This document shows positions 42,305 through 51,087 of a stretch of DNA of 64,000 nucleotides, in pieces. The number at the start of each line of letters is the position of its first letter. The stretch's first letter is position 1. Position numbers and translations under genes: made by a program. This DNA comes from Rhizobium sp. ZPR4 (GTDB lineage Bacteria > Pseudomonadota > Alphaproteobacteria > Rhizobiales > Rhizobiaceae). Below the pieces are notes generated by a model. That model did no database searches, was not told the origin of the DNA, and worked only from the letters and a program-made list of their open reading frames with translations. The DNA lies in NCBI RefSeq assembly GCF_040215725.1, contig NZ_CP157969.1, positions 248,001 to 312,000 of the forward strand, written 5' to 3'.

Positions 42305-43747
42305 CTATTTCACCTCGACGAAGTCAGCTGGCTTCCAGGTACCGTCGAAGGCGGGCTTGTCCGGGCCGTAGATACGAATGTAGGCAAACCAGCCTCGTCC
42401 GGGAACGGTCTTGATCCACCGGCCCTCCTGGCCCCGAGGGGCTGTCGGTCCGAAGTAAAGATCGACCGGATCGCTGCCCTTGACATCCTTGAGTTCGAAC
42501 AGCGAGCGGAGCGCTGCCTTGCCCTGGTCCGTCTGAACTTCCGATCGGGTCTGCGCGTCATAGGCTGTGACAGACCAGAAGAGCTTGCCGGGAACAGGCT
42601 GCGGGATCGACAATTTGTAAGTCTTGCCACCATCAAGCCAGGCGCCCGATGCGTCACGCGCTCCAAGCCAATAGAGGGAGCCTGCGCCTGCGGTGCGGCG
42701 GAACATCGCCGGTGAGGTGACGATCGCCTGCGCAAACCAGCGATCGCGCGCTTCGAGATCGACGCCCGCCGGCGTCTCGAACTGGGCGCTGCCCGGCACC
42801 AGACCGACCCATTCCCATTTCCGGTCGGGCCAGGCGATCTTGTCGGCGCGCCGGCTGTCGAAGGCCGAAACAAGAAGCTGGTCGCGCCCGTCTTTCGCAG
42901 CCTTTTCGAGGATCGCTTTCATCCGATCGTTGGGCTTGAAGTCTTTGCCCTTTTCGATGCCGAGTGCCTGCAGCAATCCGTACATCGGCAGGAATTTTTC
43001 GACGATCGGCTCCTGCTGAATGATGTCATTCAACTTCTGCCAGAACTGGATATTGTCTTCCCATTTGAGAGATGTGCTATCCAGATCCATCTTGGTGGTA
43101 TCGACGAACTTCAGTCTCTGCTGTGGATCCGCCAAAGGATAGACCTTGATCGCCTCGAGCGCTTTCAATGCCTTGTCCTGATCACCTCCGACAGGAAGAG
43201 CACGCACTGCGAGCAGGTTTTTGTAGGTCGGTGTTCGGCCAACCAGATATCCCTTCGGAATCTTGCCCTGATAGTCGGGGCCGACGATCAGGTGTTTTCC
43301 GCCCTTACCCGCATCCGGCCCCGGCAATCCCATATCGAGAACCCAGCCCTGATTGTGGTCGTTGACCAGACCGATATAGGCGCCCGGCGGCAACTCCACG
43401 ACAATGGGTCCCTTGGAGACATCAAGAGTTGCCGAGCCGTAGGGCGTATCGGAATTCAGTGTAAAACCAACCTGTCGCGGGCCTGCAGCGGCGGCGCCCA
43501 TGGCCTCATTGTCATTGATGCCGACGGCGCGATTTCCATTGAAGATGCCGTCGACCGACACCGTCGGATACCAGAAGCGATAGGCGACGAGCGCGCGCTC
43601 AAGGTCGGTGTCGTTTTGCGCCTTGGCACTCGTCTCCGCGGTCGGATAGCCCTGATCGAATTTATAGGTCGCAGCCGTCTCCTGGCCGAAAGCGGCCGAG
43701 GCAAGCACCGATGAAAGCAGGAAGGCGGTAACGAAGTTTCGCTTCAT
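42305..43747 (-). CDS. DUF1254/DUF1214 exported protein, copy A
   Basis: The 480-residue product has a signal peptide (MKRNFVTAFLLSSVLASAAFG, cut before QETAA). A DUF1254 domain follows (~50-180; GFTLNSDTPYGSATLDVSKG and PIVVELPPGAYIGLVNDHNQ), and a C-terminal DUF1214 domain (~370-480; LFWSVTAYDAQTRSEVQTDQ and GWFAYIRIYGPDKPAFDGTW). Both domains are beta-rich and of unknown activity. GGAG lies 7-8 bases before ATG 43747. It is 41 bases downstream of a homologous second copy and ends in the same WKPADFVEVK-type tail, so the pair arose by duplication. Periplasmic location is expected. Confidence 0.88.
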   Translation of the reverse strand: MKRNFVTAFLLSSVLASAAFGQETAATYKFDQGYPTAETSAKAQNDTDLERALVAYRFWYPTVSVDGIFNGNRAVGINDNEAMGAAAAGPRQVGFTLNSDTPYGSATLDVSKGPIVVELPPGAYIGLVNDHNQGWVLDMGLPGPDAGKGGKHLIVGPDYQGKIPKGYLVGRTPTYKNLLAVRALPVGGDQDKALKALEAIKVYPLADPQQRLKFVDTTKMDLDSTSLKWEDNIQFWQKLNDIIQQEPIVEKFLPMYGLLQALGIEKGKDFKPNDRMKAILEKAAKDGRDQLLVSAFDSRRADKIAWPDRKWEWVGLVPGSAQFETPAGVDLEARDRWFAQAIVTSPAMFRRTAGAGSLYWLGARDASGAWLDGGKTYKLSIPQPVPGKLFWSVTAYDAQTRSEVQTDQGKAALRSLFELKDVKGSDPVDLYFGPTAPRGQEGRWIKTVPGRGWFAYIRIYGPDKPAFDGTWKPADFVEVK

Positions 43748-43788
43748 GATCGGTCTCCATTCGAACTTTGCGAAAGGGCTTGTTTGCG

Positions 43789-45282
43789 TCATTTGACTTC
43801 GACGAAATCTTCCAGCTTCCAGGACTTGTCGAACCATGGCTTCAGCGGCCCGTAGAGCCTGAAGATGGTGAACCAGGACTTGCCGGGGATCGTCTGTATC
43901 CAGTTGGGATTGTCGTTCGGCTTTTCCGGCGACAGAACGATATCCGTCGAGCCATCGGCATTCTTCTTCAGGTTCTTCTCACTGGAAAGGCTCGGGAATT
44001 GCTGATCCGTCTGCAGCATCGAACGTGTCTGGGTGTCGTAGACGACAAGCGACCAGAAGTCCTTGACCGGGACATTTGCTGGCACATGCAGACGATAGGT
44101 CTTGGCGCCGTCGAATGCATTTCCATTCGCATCGAGGTTTGCGGAGGCATATTGCGAGCCGATGCCGGGCATTGCCACGGCCATGGCGGGCGTGTTGACG
44201 GTCGCCGCGTAGTAGAACATCGTCCGGGCATCGAAATTGCGCGCGCCACCCTTCGTCAGCCACTGATAGCTGCCGCCGATGAAGGGCGTGTTCCAGTGAC
44301 GATCCGAGTAGATGAGCGCTTCGCTTGCGCGGCTGCGGAAATCGATCGAGCGGGCGATCGTATTGCCGACGGCCACGGCATCGGTGAGTATTTTCTTCAT
44401 CCGCTCGTCCGGTGCGAAGGGCTTGCCCTTGACCAGACCGATGGCGTTGAACAGGCCCATCATGTCGGGGCCGTAAGAATCCTCCGGCTCTTCCTGCACA
44501 ATCTCGTTCAGCTCTTCGTAGAAGCTGAGATCGTTGGAATGAACCGTATTCATTTCGCGGCCAGAGAGCTCGATAAACTTTGCTTCATGCCTTTGCCCGG
44601 CCTGCGACAATGGATAGACGCGCATCTTCTCCTTGATGGTGTCGGCTGCGGTCTTCGGAGAGCCGTTCGTCATGAAGCCGCGGCCGAGAATGAGATTGCC
44701 GTAGGTCGGCGATTTGTACGTGAAGTAACCCTTGGGAACCTTGCCTTTGTAGTCCGGCGGAAGGATCAGATATTTGCCGCCCTTGCCCTTGTCAGGCCCG
44801 GCATTGCCGAGATCGGTCACATAACGGAACCAGAAATCGTTGACGACGCCGAGAACGTTCGGCGGGCTCTCGATGACGATAGGCCCGTCCTTCAGATCGA
44901 TCCAGCTTGCGTAATAGATGCTCTCCGTGTTGGCAGTCAGAAAGAGCGACTTGGAGTCCATCAAATCCTGAAAGATCCCGATCGTACCGTTGACGCTGCC
45001 GACTGCGCGGTTGCCGTCGCGCAGCGCAACCATCGAAGCGCCCGGGATGCCGTTCAGAAACGCCTCGACGCCGCGGCTGAAGTCGAGCTGATCGTAAGCC
45101 CTTGCCGCTGTGTCCGCCGTCGGGACGCCATCGAAGAACTCAAGCTTGCCGATCCGGGTATCGACGCTGCCCGGCGTCGTAATCTGCGCGGGTATTTGCG
45201 TGGTCATCTTGTAATCCGCAGCCTGTACGGTACCGGTGAGAACGCAGATGAGTCCAGTTGCGGCAAATACGATCGTCTTCAT
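43789..45282 (-). CDS. DUF1254/DUF1214 exported protein, copy B
   Basis: The 497-residue product has a signal peptide (MKTIVFAATGLICVLTGTVQA). A DUF1254 domain follows (FLTANTESIYYASWIDLKDG, PIVIESPPNVLGVVNDFWFR), and a DUF1214 domain (DFWSLVVYDTQTRSMLQTDQ, SWFTIFRLYGPLKPWFDKSW). It is a diverged paralogue of copy A. A GGGGGGA ribosome site precedes ATG 45282; upstream in-frame extension is not family-like. It is the first gene of the reverse-strand operon (copy B, copy A, DUF3302, HlyD) and has a regulon motif 113 bases upstream, facing it. Confidence 0.88.
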   Translation of the reverse strand: MKTIVFAATGLICVLTGTVQAADYKMTTQIPAQITTPGSVDTRIGKLEFFDGVPTADTAARAYDQLDFSRGVEAFLNGIPGASMVALRDGNRAVGSVNGTIGIFQDLMDSKSLFLTANTESIYYASWIDLKDGPIVIESPPNVLGVVNDFWFRYVTDLGNAGPDKGKGGKYLILPPDYKGKVPKGYFTYKSPTYGNLILGRGFMTNGSPKTAADTIKEKMRVYPLSQAGQRHEAKFIELSGREMNTVHSNDLSFYEELNEIVQEEPEDSYGPDMMGLFNAIGLVKGKPFAPDERMKKILTDAVAVGNTIARSIDFRSRASEALIYSDRHWNTPFIGGSYQWLTKGGARNFDARTMFYYAATVNTPAMAVAMPGIGSQYASANLDANGNAFDGAKTYRLHVPANVPVKDFWSLVVYDTQTRSMLQTDQQFPSLSSEKNLKKNADGSTDIVLSPEKPNDNPNWIQTIPGKSWFTIFRLYGPLKPWFDKSWKLEDFVEVK

Positions 45283-45395
45283 GCATTCCCCCCGATTTAT
45301 CGTCAAAACGTGGCCAAGCTTCCGGCTCTTGTCGAAGAACACTTGGGTTGGGCCGTATCGTCTGAGGGAGAGAGGAGACCAACCTACCTTTCGAG

Positions 45396-45415
45396 GTAAG
45401 TACGCAACGGTAAAT
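45396..45415 (-). promoter_or_regulatory. Envelope-regulon motif copy 2
   Basis: Reverse strand reads ATTTACCGTTGCGTACTTAC, facing the DUF1254 operon. It is back-to-back with copy 3, 30 bases away, in a divergent promoter region. Confidence 0.8.
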
Positions 45416-45445
45416 GGTGGACGACGCCGCGTAAATTGATGTTCG

Positions 45446-45464
45446 TTTACAGTTGCGTACTTAC
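45446..45464 (+). promoter_or_regulatory. Envelope-regulon motif copy 3
   Basis: TTTACAGTTGCGTACTTAC, 50 bases before the lipoprotein hydrolase start at 45515 and facing it. Divergent partner of copy 2. Confidence 0.8.
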
Positions 45465-45514
45465 GCGCGCGCCCGTGATTGCGGATGGTGTCGGCGATCA
45501 ACGACGGAGCGCCC

Positions 45515-46727
45515 ATGTATCGACGCCTGGCCATCGCGGCATTGCTCCTGCTTTCGGGCTGCGGCCATCCGTCTGGTGTGATGACACCGGTTGCGCTCAG
45601 TCCCGGCGCATTGAAGACCTCGCAGGTCGACATGCTGGTCGCAACGACCCGGCAGCCCTCCGGCAATCCGGCGACGCTGTTCAATGGCGAGCGCAGCCCA
45701 AAGCCCTATCTGACCGAGATCGCCGTCTCCATCCCGCCGAAGCGGGACCCCGGCACGGTACAATGGCCGAAGCGCCTTCCGCCCAATCCAGGCACCGACT
45801 TCGCCGTTACCCGCGTCAAGCAGATCGACACGGTCTTGAAAGGCAGGACGTGGTTCAAGCAGCATGTCGAGGATGGCCACGCCCTGGTCTTCGTCCATGG
45901 CTTCAACAACAAGTACGAGGATTCGGTCTTCCGGTTGGCACAGATCGTCCACGATTCCCGGATGAAGGCGACGCCGATCCTGTTTACCTGGCCTTCGCGC
46001 GCGAGCCTGTTTGCCTATGAATATGACAAGGAGAGCACCAACTACTCGCGTACGGCGTTCGAGCAGGCGTTGCGCATCCTGGCGCAAGATCCGAGCGTCA
46101 AGGAACATCACCATCCTTGCCCATTCGATGGGGACATGGCTTGCCATGGAATCCCTGCGCCAAATGGGCATCCGTGACGGTCACGTCAATGCAAAGATCC
46201 GGGACGTCATCCTCGCATCGCCGGATATCGATATTCAGGTCTTTGCCAAGCAATTCGTCGAGATGGGCAGTCCGCATCCCAAATTCACGATCTTCGTCTC
46301 TCAAGACGACCGTGCCCTTGCCGCCTCAAGCCTGATCACGGGCCGTGTCCAGAGGCTCGGCGCGATCAACCCGGCCGAGGAGCCGTATCGCTCACGGCTT
46401 GAGAAGGCCGGGATCACTGCGATCGATCTGACGAAGGTAAAGAGCGGCGACGGCATGAACCATGGCAAATTCGCCGAAAGCCCACAAATCGTCCAGCTTA
46501 TCGGCCAACGACTGATGACGGGCCAGACATTGACAGATTCCAACGTTCGCCTTGGAGAGGGCGTCGCCGCCGTCATCGGCGGCACGGCAAGAACGGTGGG
46601 AACGGTCGCCGCCACGACGATTTCTGCGCCGCTCACCATCGTCGAGCAGCCGAAGAAACCCCGTTCGCAAACCGATCTCGGTGCGACTTTGACCGAAGAT
46701 CCGGACTCGAAGCCACTGGCACAATGA
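45515..46727 (+). pseudogene. DUF900-type alpha/beta-hydrolase lipoprotein, interrupted by a single-base frameshift
   Basis: The first frame starts MYRRLAIAALLLLSGCG (lipobox LLSGC). It runs through DMLVATTRQPSGNPATLFNG, the HGFNNKYEDSVFRLAQIVHD oxyanion region and FTWPSRASLFAYEYDKES to DPSVKE at ~46105. It then leaves the family and stops at 46177. One frame over, the protein continues perfectly as NITILAHSMGTWLAMESLRQ with the catalytic Ser (HSMG), SPDIDIQVFAKQFVEMGSPH and a C-terminus at 46727. An extra G around 46104-46107 explains it. Reconstructed length is about 404 residues. Either a young pseudogene or a sequencing error; the rest is unblemished. GGAG precedes the start and motif copy 3 drives it. 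Confidence 0.82.
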
Positions 46728-46772
46728 GCTCACGGTATTTTACGCCCACATTTACGACCAACAGCACACCCA

Positions 46773-46791
46773 TTTACCGTTACGTACTTCC
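46773..46791 (+). promoter_or_regulatory. Envelope-regulon motif copy 4
   Basis: TTTACCGTTACGTACTTCC, facing the sulfatase gene, about 123 bases before its start. A second TTTAC lies 22 bases upstream (46751). Confidence 0.8.
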
Positions 46792-46914
46792 GTGGCCCTC
46801 CATAAAGAAGAAGTCTTTTCCTTGCGTCGACTGACGACGATCCAGATGTGGCGGCATCCTTCCGCCCGACGACAGGGAGACCGTAATGTTCAACGACCGA
46901 ATGAATAGGGGGGC

Positions 46915-48561
46915 ATGATGACCTCTCTTCCCACGAAGCTCTTTTCCGCGACGATCGCCGTCGCAATGACGTTGACGTCGACGACGTTCCTGACGTCGGC
47001 CCATGCGCAGACGGCACCCGCTGGGACAACCGCGCCGGAAAATTCGGCGGGATCCGCCAGGCCAAACATCCTTGTGATCTTCGGTGATGATATTGGTCAG
47101 ACGAACATCAGTGCCTATTCGATGGGCCTCATGGGCTATCGCACGCCGAACATCGATCGCATCGCTCACGAGGGCATGCTCTTTACCGACTACTATGCCG
47201 AGAACTCGTGCACGGCAGGTCGGTCCACTTTCATCACCGGACAGGCATGCCTCAGAACGGGACTGTGCAAGGTCGGCGCGCCCGGCGCCCCGGTCGGCCT
47301 CCAGGCTTCCGACATAACGATCGCACAGGCACTGAAACCGCTTGGCTACGCCACCGGCCAATTCGGCAAGAACCATCTTGGTGACAAGGATGAATATCTG
47401 CCAACCAATCACGGTTTCGATGAATTCTATGGCAACCTCTACCATCTCAACGCCGAGGAAGAGCCGGAACAGCCGACGTGGCCGAAGGATGACAAGGAGT
47501 TCCTGAAAGCCTATTCACCCCGCGGTGTCGTCAAGGCATCCGCCGATGGCAAGATCGAGGATACAGGTCCTCTGACAAAAAAGCGGATGGAGACGATTGA
47601 CGACGAGACGACCGGCGCGGCGATCGACTTCATGAAGAAGCAGGTACAGCAGGGCAAACCCTTCTTCACATGGATGAACACCACCCGCATGCATGCTTTC
47701 ACACATGTCAGGGCATCCATGCGCGGTCAAAGTGGCATGAACTACAACGAATATGCCGACGGCATGGTCGAGCATGACGGCGATGTCGGCAAGCTATTAA
47801 AAGCCCTCGATGATCTGAAGATCAACGAAAATACCATCGTGATCTACACCACCGACAACGGTCCGAACCAATGGTCCTGGCCTGACGCGGCAACGACACC
47901 TTTCCGTAGCGAGAAGGACACCAACTGGGAAGGCGCCTTCCGCGTGCCTGCCATGATCCGTTGGCCTGGTCATATCAAACCGGACCAGGTATCGAATCAG
48001 ATGGTCTCCGGCCTTGACTGGTTCCCGACCCTGCTCGCGGCCGCAGGCGATCCCGGCGTCAAAGACCGTTTGCTGAACGGCTGGCAGCCGGATGGCGGCA
48101 AGACGACGTTCAAGAACCATCTTGATGGCTACAACCAGCTCGATTACCTGACTGGCAAGTCGGACAAGAGCGCGCGCACGGAATTCTTCTATTTCGATGA
48201 CGACGGCAATCTCGTCGCGACGCGCTTCGACGAGTGGAAGGTTGTCTTCCATGAACAACCCGCTCCTGGAGGCTTTGCCGTCTGGCAGACGCCATTAACG
48301 ACCTGGCGGGTACCGAAGCTGTTCAACCTGAGGATGGATCCCTATGAACGGGCCGACGTCGTCTCCGACCAGTACAACGATTGGCTCGTGCGCAGCGACT
48401 TTCTTCTCGTGAAAGCTCAGCTGAAGGCCGCCGCTTTCCTGGAAACCTTCATCAAGTATCCGCCGAGCCAGCGGGGAGCGAGCTTTAACCTCGAAGGCGT
48501 CCGAGCTCAGATCGACAAGGCCATCGATCAATCGTTCAAGGATCGCGGCATCGAAAAGTAA
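46915..48561 (+). CDS. Exported arylsulfatase-type sulfatase (formylglycine-dependent)
   Basis: The 548-residue product has a signal peptide ending SAHA before QTAPAG. The sulfatase core follows: NILVIFGDDIGQTN (metal-binding Asp pair), ENSCTAGRSTFITGQ with the Cys (residue ~99) to be converted to formylglycine, FGKNHLGDKDEYLPTNHGFD (K-x-H), and IVIYTTDNGPNQWSWPD (metal D-N). The catalytic box reads C-T-A-G-R rather than the most common C-x-P-x-R. The matching formylglycine-generating enzyme is encoded at 55022. It cleaves a sulfate ester in the periplasm; substrate unknown. The start may be ATG 46915 or 46918; an AGGGGGG run ends just upstream. It carries motif copy 4 and ends in a strong terminator. 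Confidence 0.92.
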   Translation: MMTSLPTKLFSATIAVAMTLTSTTFLTSAHAQTAPAGTTAPENSAGSARPNILVIFGDDIGQTNISAYSMGLMGYRTPNIDRIAHEGMLFTDYYAENSCTAGRSTFITGQACLRTGLCKVGAPGAPVGLQASDITIAQALKPLGYATGQFGKNHLGDKDEYLPTNHGFDEFYGNLYHLNAEEEPEQPTWPKDDKEFLKAYSPRGVVKASADGKIEDTGPLTKKRMETIDDETTGAAIDFMKKQVQQGKPFFTWMNTTRMHAFTHVRASMRGQSGMNYNEYADGMVEHDGDVGKLLKALDDLKINENTIVIYTTDNGPNQWSWPDAATTPFRSEKDTNWEGAFRVPAMIRWPGHIKPDQVSNQMVSGLDWFPTLLAAAGDPGVKDRLLNGWQPDGGKTTFKNHLDGYNQLDYLTGKSDKSARTEFFYFDDDGNLVATRFDEWKVVFHEQPAPGGFAVWQTPLTTWRVPKLFNLRMDPYERADVVSDQYNDWLVRSDFLLVKAQLKAAAFLETFIKYPPSQRGASFNLEGVRAQIDKAIDQSFKDRGIEK

Positions 48562-48572
48562 GAACCGATTGT

Positions 48573-48604
48573 GCGGGGCGCGCCAATGTGCGCTCCGCTT
48601 TTTT
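48573..48604 (+). terminator. Rho-independent terminator after the sulfatase gene
   Basis: GCGGGGCGC pairs with GCGCTCCGC (one G-U) around an 8-base loop and is followed directly by six T. It separates the sulfatase gene from the MoxR operon, which has no motif copy of its own. Confidence 0.85.
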
Positions 48605-48629
48605 CCTTCCAACACGAAAAGTCTGTTCC

Positions 48630-49607
48630 ATGGCCGCACGTGACGACATTCTCGCCCTTGGCAAGCGCATCGGCCAGTCCATCATCGGACAGGAAGGCAT
48701 GGTCGAGCGCCTCCTGCTCGGACTGCTTGCCAACGGCCATCTTCTCGTCGAAGGCTTGCCGGGCCTCGCCAAGACCCGGGCAATCAAGAGCCTGGCGAAA
48801 AACCTCAATTCCGAGCTTTCGCGTGTCCAATTCACGCCGGACCTGTTACCGGCCGATATCACCGGCTCGGAGATTTATTTTTCCGAGGGCGGCAAAGGCG
48901 AGTTCAAGTTTCAGCAGGGGCCGATCTTTGCCAATCTGATCCTCGCCGACGAGATCAACCGCGCGCCTGCGAAAGTTCAGTCTGCGCTTTTGGAGGCAAT
49001 GGAAGAGCGGCAAGTCACCGTGGGTGGCAAGAGCTATCGCCTGCCCGATCTGTTCATGGTCATGGCGACACAGAATCCAATCGAACAGGAAGGCACCTAT
49101 CCGCTCCCGGAGGCGCAGCTAGACCGCTTTCTGATGCATGTCGAGGTCGGCTATCCCGACGAGACCTCGGAAGCAGCGATCATGCGCCTCAACCGCGATG
49201 AGGAAAATGCCGCCCACAGCAGCAACGCGGCCGTCGCGACGGAACGCCTCGACCCCAATGTAATCTTCGATGCCCGCAAGGAGATCGGGATGGTCACGGT
49301 CTCCGATCCGGTCGAGAAATACATGGTCGCACTGGTCTTTGCGACACGCTATCCGGACCGCTACGACAAGGACCTGGCAAAGCTGCTGCAGGTCGGCGTA
49401 AGCCCGCGCGGTATCATTGGTCTCGATAAGGTCGCGCGCTCGCGCGCCTGGTTCCAGGGCCGCGATTACGTGACCCCGGATGATGTCAAGGCCATCGTCA
49501 ACGACGTGTTTCGCCATCGCCTGATCCTCTCCTATGAAGCCCACGCCTCGAATACGGCAGCCGACCAGGTAATCGATCGCATCACGGATCTGGTGGCGGT
49601 CTCATGA
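48630..49607 (+). CDS. MoxR-family AAA+ ATPase
   Basis: The 325-residue product has the MoxR Walker A HLLVEGLPGLAKTRAIKSLA, Walker B FANLILADEINRAPAKVQSA, sensor region FMVMATQNPIEQEGTYPLPE and the C-terminal lid VGVSPRGIIGLDKVARSRAW. MoxR ATPases act as chaperones with VWA-domain partners to mature or insert metal or cofactor into envelope or redox proteins. I start at ATG 48630 (MAARDDILAL), where the family begins. It is first of six overlapping genes (MoxR, DUF58, DUF4381, two VWA, BatD). Confidence 0.94.
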   Translation: MAARDDILALGKRIGQSIIGQEGMVERLLLGLLANGHLLVEGLPGLAKTRAIKSLAKNLNSELSRVQFTPDLLPADITGSEIYFSEGGKGEFKFQQGPIFANLILADEINRAPAKVQSALLEAMEERQVTVGGKSYRLPDLFMVMATQNPIEQEGTYPLPEAQLDRFLMHVEVGYPDETSEAAIMRLNRDEENAAHSSNAAVATERLDPNVIFDARKEIGMVTVSDPVEKYMVALVFATRYPDRYDKDLAKLLQVGVSPRGIIGLDKVARSRAWFQGRDYVTPDDVKAIVNDVFRHRLILSYEAHASNTAADQVIDRITDLVAVS

Positions 49608-50563
49608 GGCCTGCCGAAAGAGCCGTTGAAGACGACCGGATTCACACATCGACCGACAGGCTCGTCGCTCTCGAAAGCCGGGCCCGTGATTTGAGATTCG
49701 TGCAGCGTGCCAAGAGCCATCAACAACTCTCCGGCCGCATGCAATCAAACCTGCGTGGACGCGGCCTGATCTTCGAGGAGCTGCGCGAATATCTGCCCGG
49801 CGACGATATTCGCTCGATCGACTGGCGGGTGACGGCACGCATCGGAAGTCCCGTCGTCAGGGTCTACGGCGAAGAAAAGGAACGGCCGACGACCATAGTG
49901 GTCGATCAGCGCATCAACATGTTCTTCGGAAGCCGCCAGTCGATGAAGTCCGTCACGGCTGCGGAAGCAGCCATTCTCTGTGCCTGGCGTGTTCTTGGCT
50001 CGGGTGACCGTGTCGGCGGCCTAGTCTTCAACGATAGCGCAGTCAGCGAGATCAAGCCGCATCGCAGCCGCAATGCGGTCATTGCGCTCGCGGACGCGAT
50101 CGCCGAACAGAATGCCAGGCTCTGCGCGTCTTCTCCAGACGAGCCCTCCCCCTCAAGCCTCGACGACGTCCTCACGCGGCTTTCAACCGTCGCCCACCAT
50201 GATCATCTGCTGATCATCGTCAGTGACTTTGACGGCCACGGCGACCGCACACGCGATCTGCTTCTCAGGCTTTCTAGCCGCAACGATGTTATCTGTCTGC
50301 TGGTCTACGATCCGTTTCTGTTGGAGTTGCCGAAACGCGGCGAGATCGTCGTCAGTGGTGGCGAGCTACAGGCCCAGCTTGCGCTTGACGAGAGTTCCGT
50401 CCGCAGCGCGATCGATGCATTTGCCCGCCAGCGCGGCAGAGGGCTGCGCGCCTGGCAACGGGAACTTGGCCTGCCGATGTTACCCATTTCGGCTGCGGAA
50501 GAAACGGCGCCGCAGCTGCGTCGTCTGCTCGAACAGGCCAATTGGCGACAACGGAGGCGATGA
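49604..50563 (+). CDS. DUF58-domain protein
   Basis: The 319-residue product shows the DUF58 core QSNLRGRGLIFEELREYLPG followed by DDIRSIDWRVTARIG (Y-x-x-GDD-x-R-x-IDW) and a VWA-like Rossmann fold (TIVVDQRINMFFG, LLIIVSDFDGHGD). Its start overlaps the moxR stop by four bases. DUF58 proteins are constant partners of MoxR ATPases, probably presenting the client. No membrane segment is obvious. Confidence 0.92.
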   Translation: MRPAERAVEDDRIHTSTDRLVALESRARDLRFVQRAKSHQQLSGRMQSNLRGRGLIFEELREYLPGDDIRSIDWRVTARIGSPVVRVYGEEKERPTTIVVDQRINMFFGSRQSMKSVTAAEAAILCAWRVLGSGDRVGGLVFNDSAVSEIKPHRSRNAVIALADAIAEQNARLCASSPDEPSPSSLDDVLTRLSTVAHHDHLLIIVSDFDGHGDRTRDLLLRLSSRNDVICLLVYDPFLLELPKRGEIVVSGGELQAQLALDESSVRSAIDAFARQRGRGLRAWQRELGLPMLPISAAEETAPQLRRLLEQANWRQRRR

Positions 50564-51087
50564 TGGCGGAGGCAACGGTCAATCCAAACCGGATGGCAAA
50601 TGTCGCGTTACGCTCGCTGCATGACATTTCCGTGCCGGAGCCGGTTTCCTGGATGCCACAAACCTGGGGCTGGGCCCTTGTTGTCGTCTGCATCCTCCTG
50701 GTTCTTGCTGTCTATGGCTTTCGAGCCTTCAGACGCTACCAGCGCAATGCCTATCGGCGCGAGGCGCTGGAGCTGCTGGTAGAGATCGCTGAGACTATCC
50801 AGGTCCCAGCAACACGCCAGCAGGGCATTGACGATCTGGCCGAGCTCGTCAAACGCACGGCGCTTGCCGGCTGGAGGCGTGAACAGGTTGCGCCCCTGAC
50901 GGGGGCCAATTGGAATGCCTTCCTGGCATCAAGCGCGGATAATGACGAGAGTGTTGTCCTCAAGCGATTGTTCGACGACCTCGAATATCATGATGGAACA
51001 CCCTTTCAGCACTTGCCTTCTTCGGAGCTTACGCAACTGGTGCAGGACGCCAGACATTGGATCGAGGGACATCATGTATCAGCTTGA
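50563..51087 (+). CDS. DUF4381-domain membrane protein
   Basis: The 174-residue product has one N-terminal transmembrane helix (residues ~38-58, WALVVVCILLVLAVYGFRAF) and a helical cytoplasmic domain with AELVKRTALAGWRREQVAPL, the DUF4381 pattern. GGAGG lies 5 bases before ATG 50563, which overlaps the DUF58 stop by one base. It is a standard component of MoxR/VWA operons. Its end overlaps the next gene by 14 bases. Confidence 0.85.
   Translation: MAEATVNPNRMANVALRSLHDISVPEPVSWMPQTWGWALVVVCILLVLAVYGFRAFRRYQRNAYRREALELLVEIAETIQVPATRQQGIDDLAELVKRTALAGWRREQVAPLTGANWNAFLASSADNDESVVLKRLFDDLEYHDGTPFQHLPSSELTQLVQDARHWIEGHHVSA

Noticed and set aside
43768..45399. 543-codon open frame on the forward strand
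   Set aside because: Antisense to the DUF1254 copy B gene, which has a signal peptide, domains and ribosome site; the forward frame has none.
48604..48630. Regulon motif upstream of moxR
   Set aside because: No sequence resembling TTTACNGTWRCGTACTTNC is present between the terminator and the moxR start.
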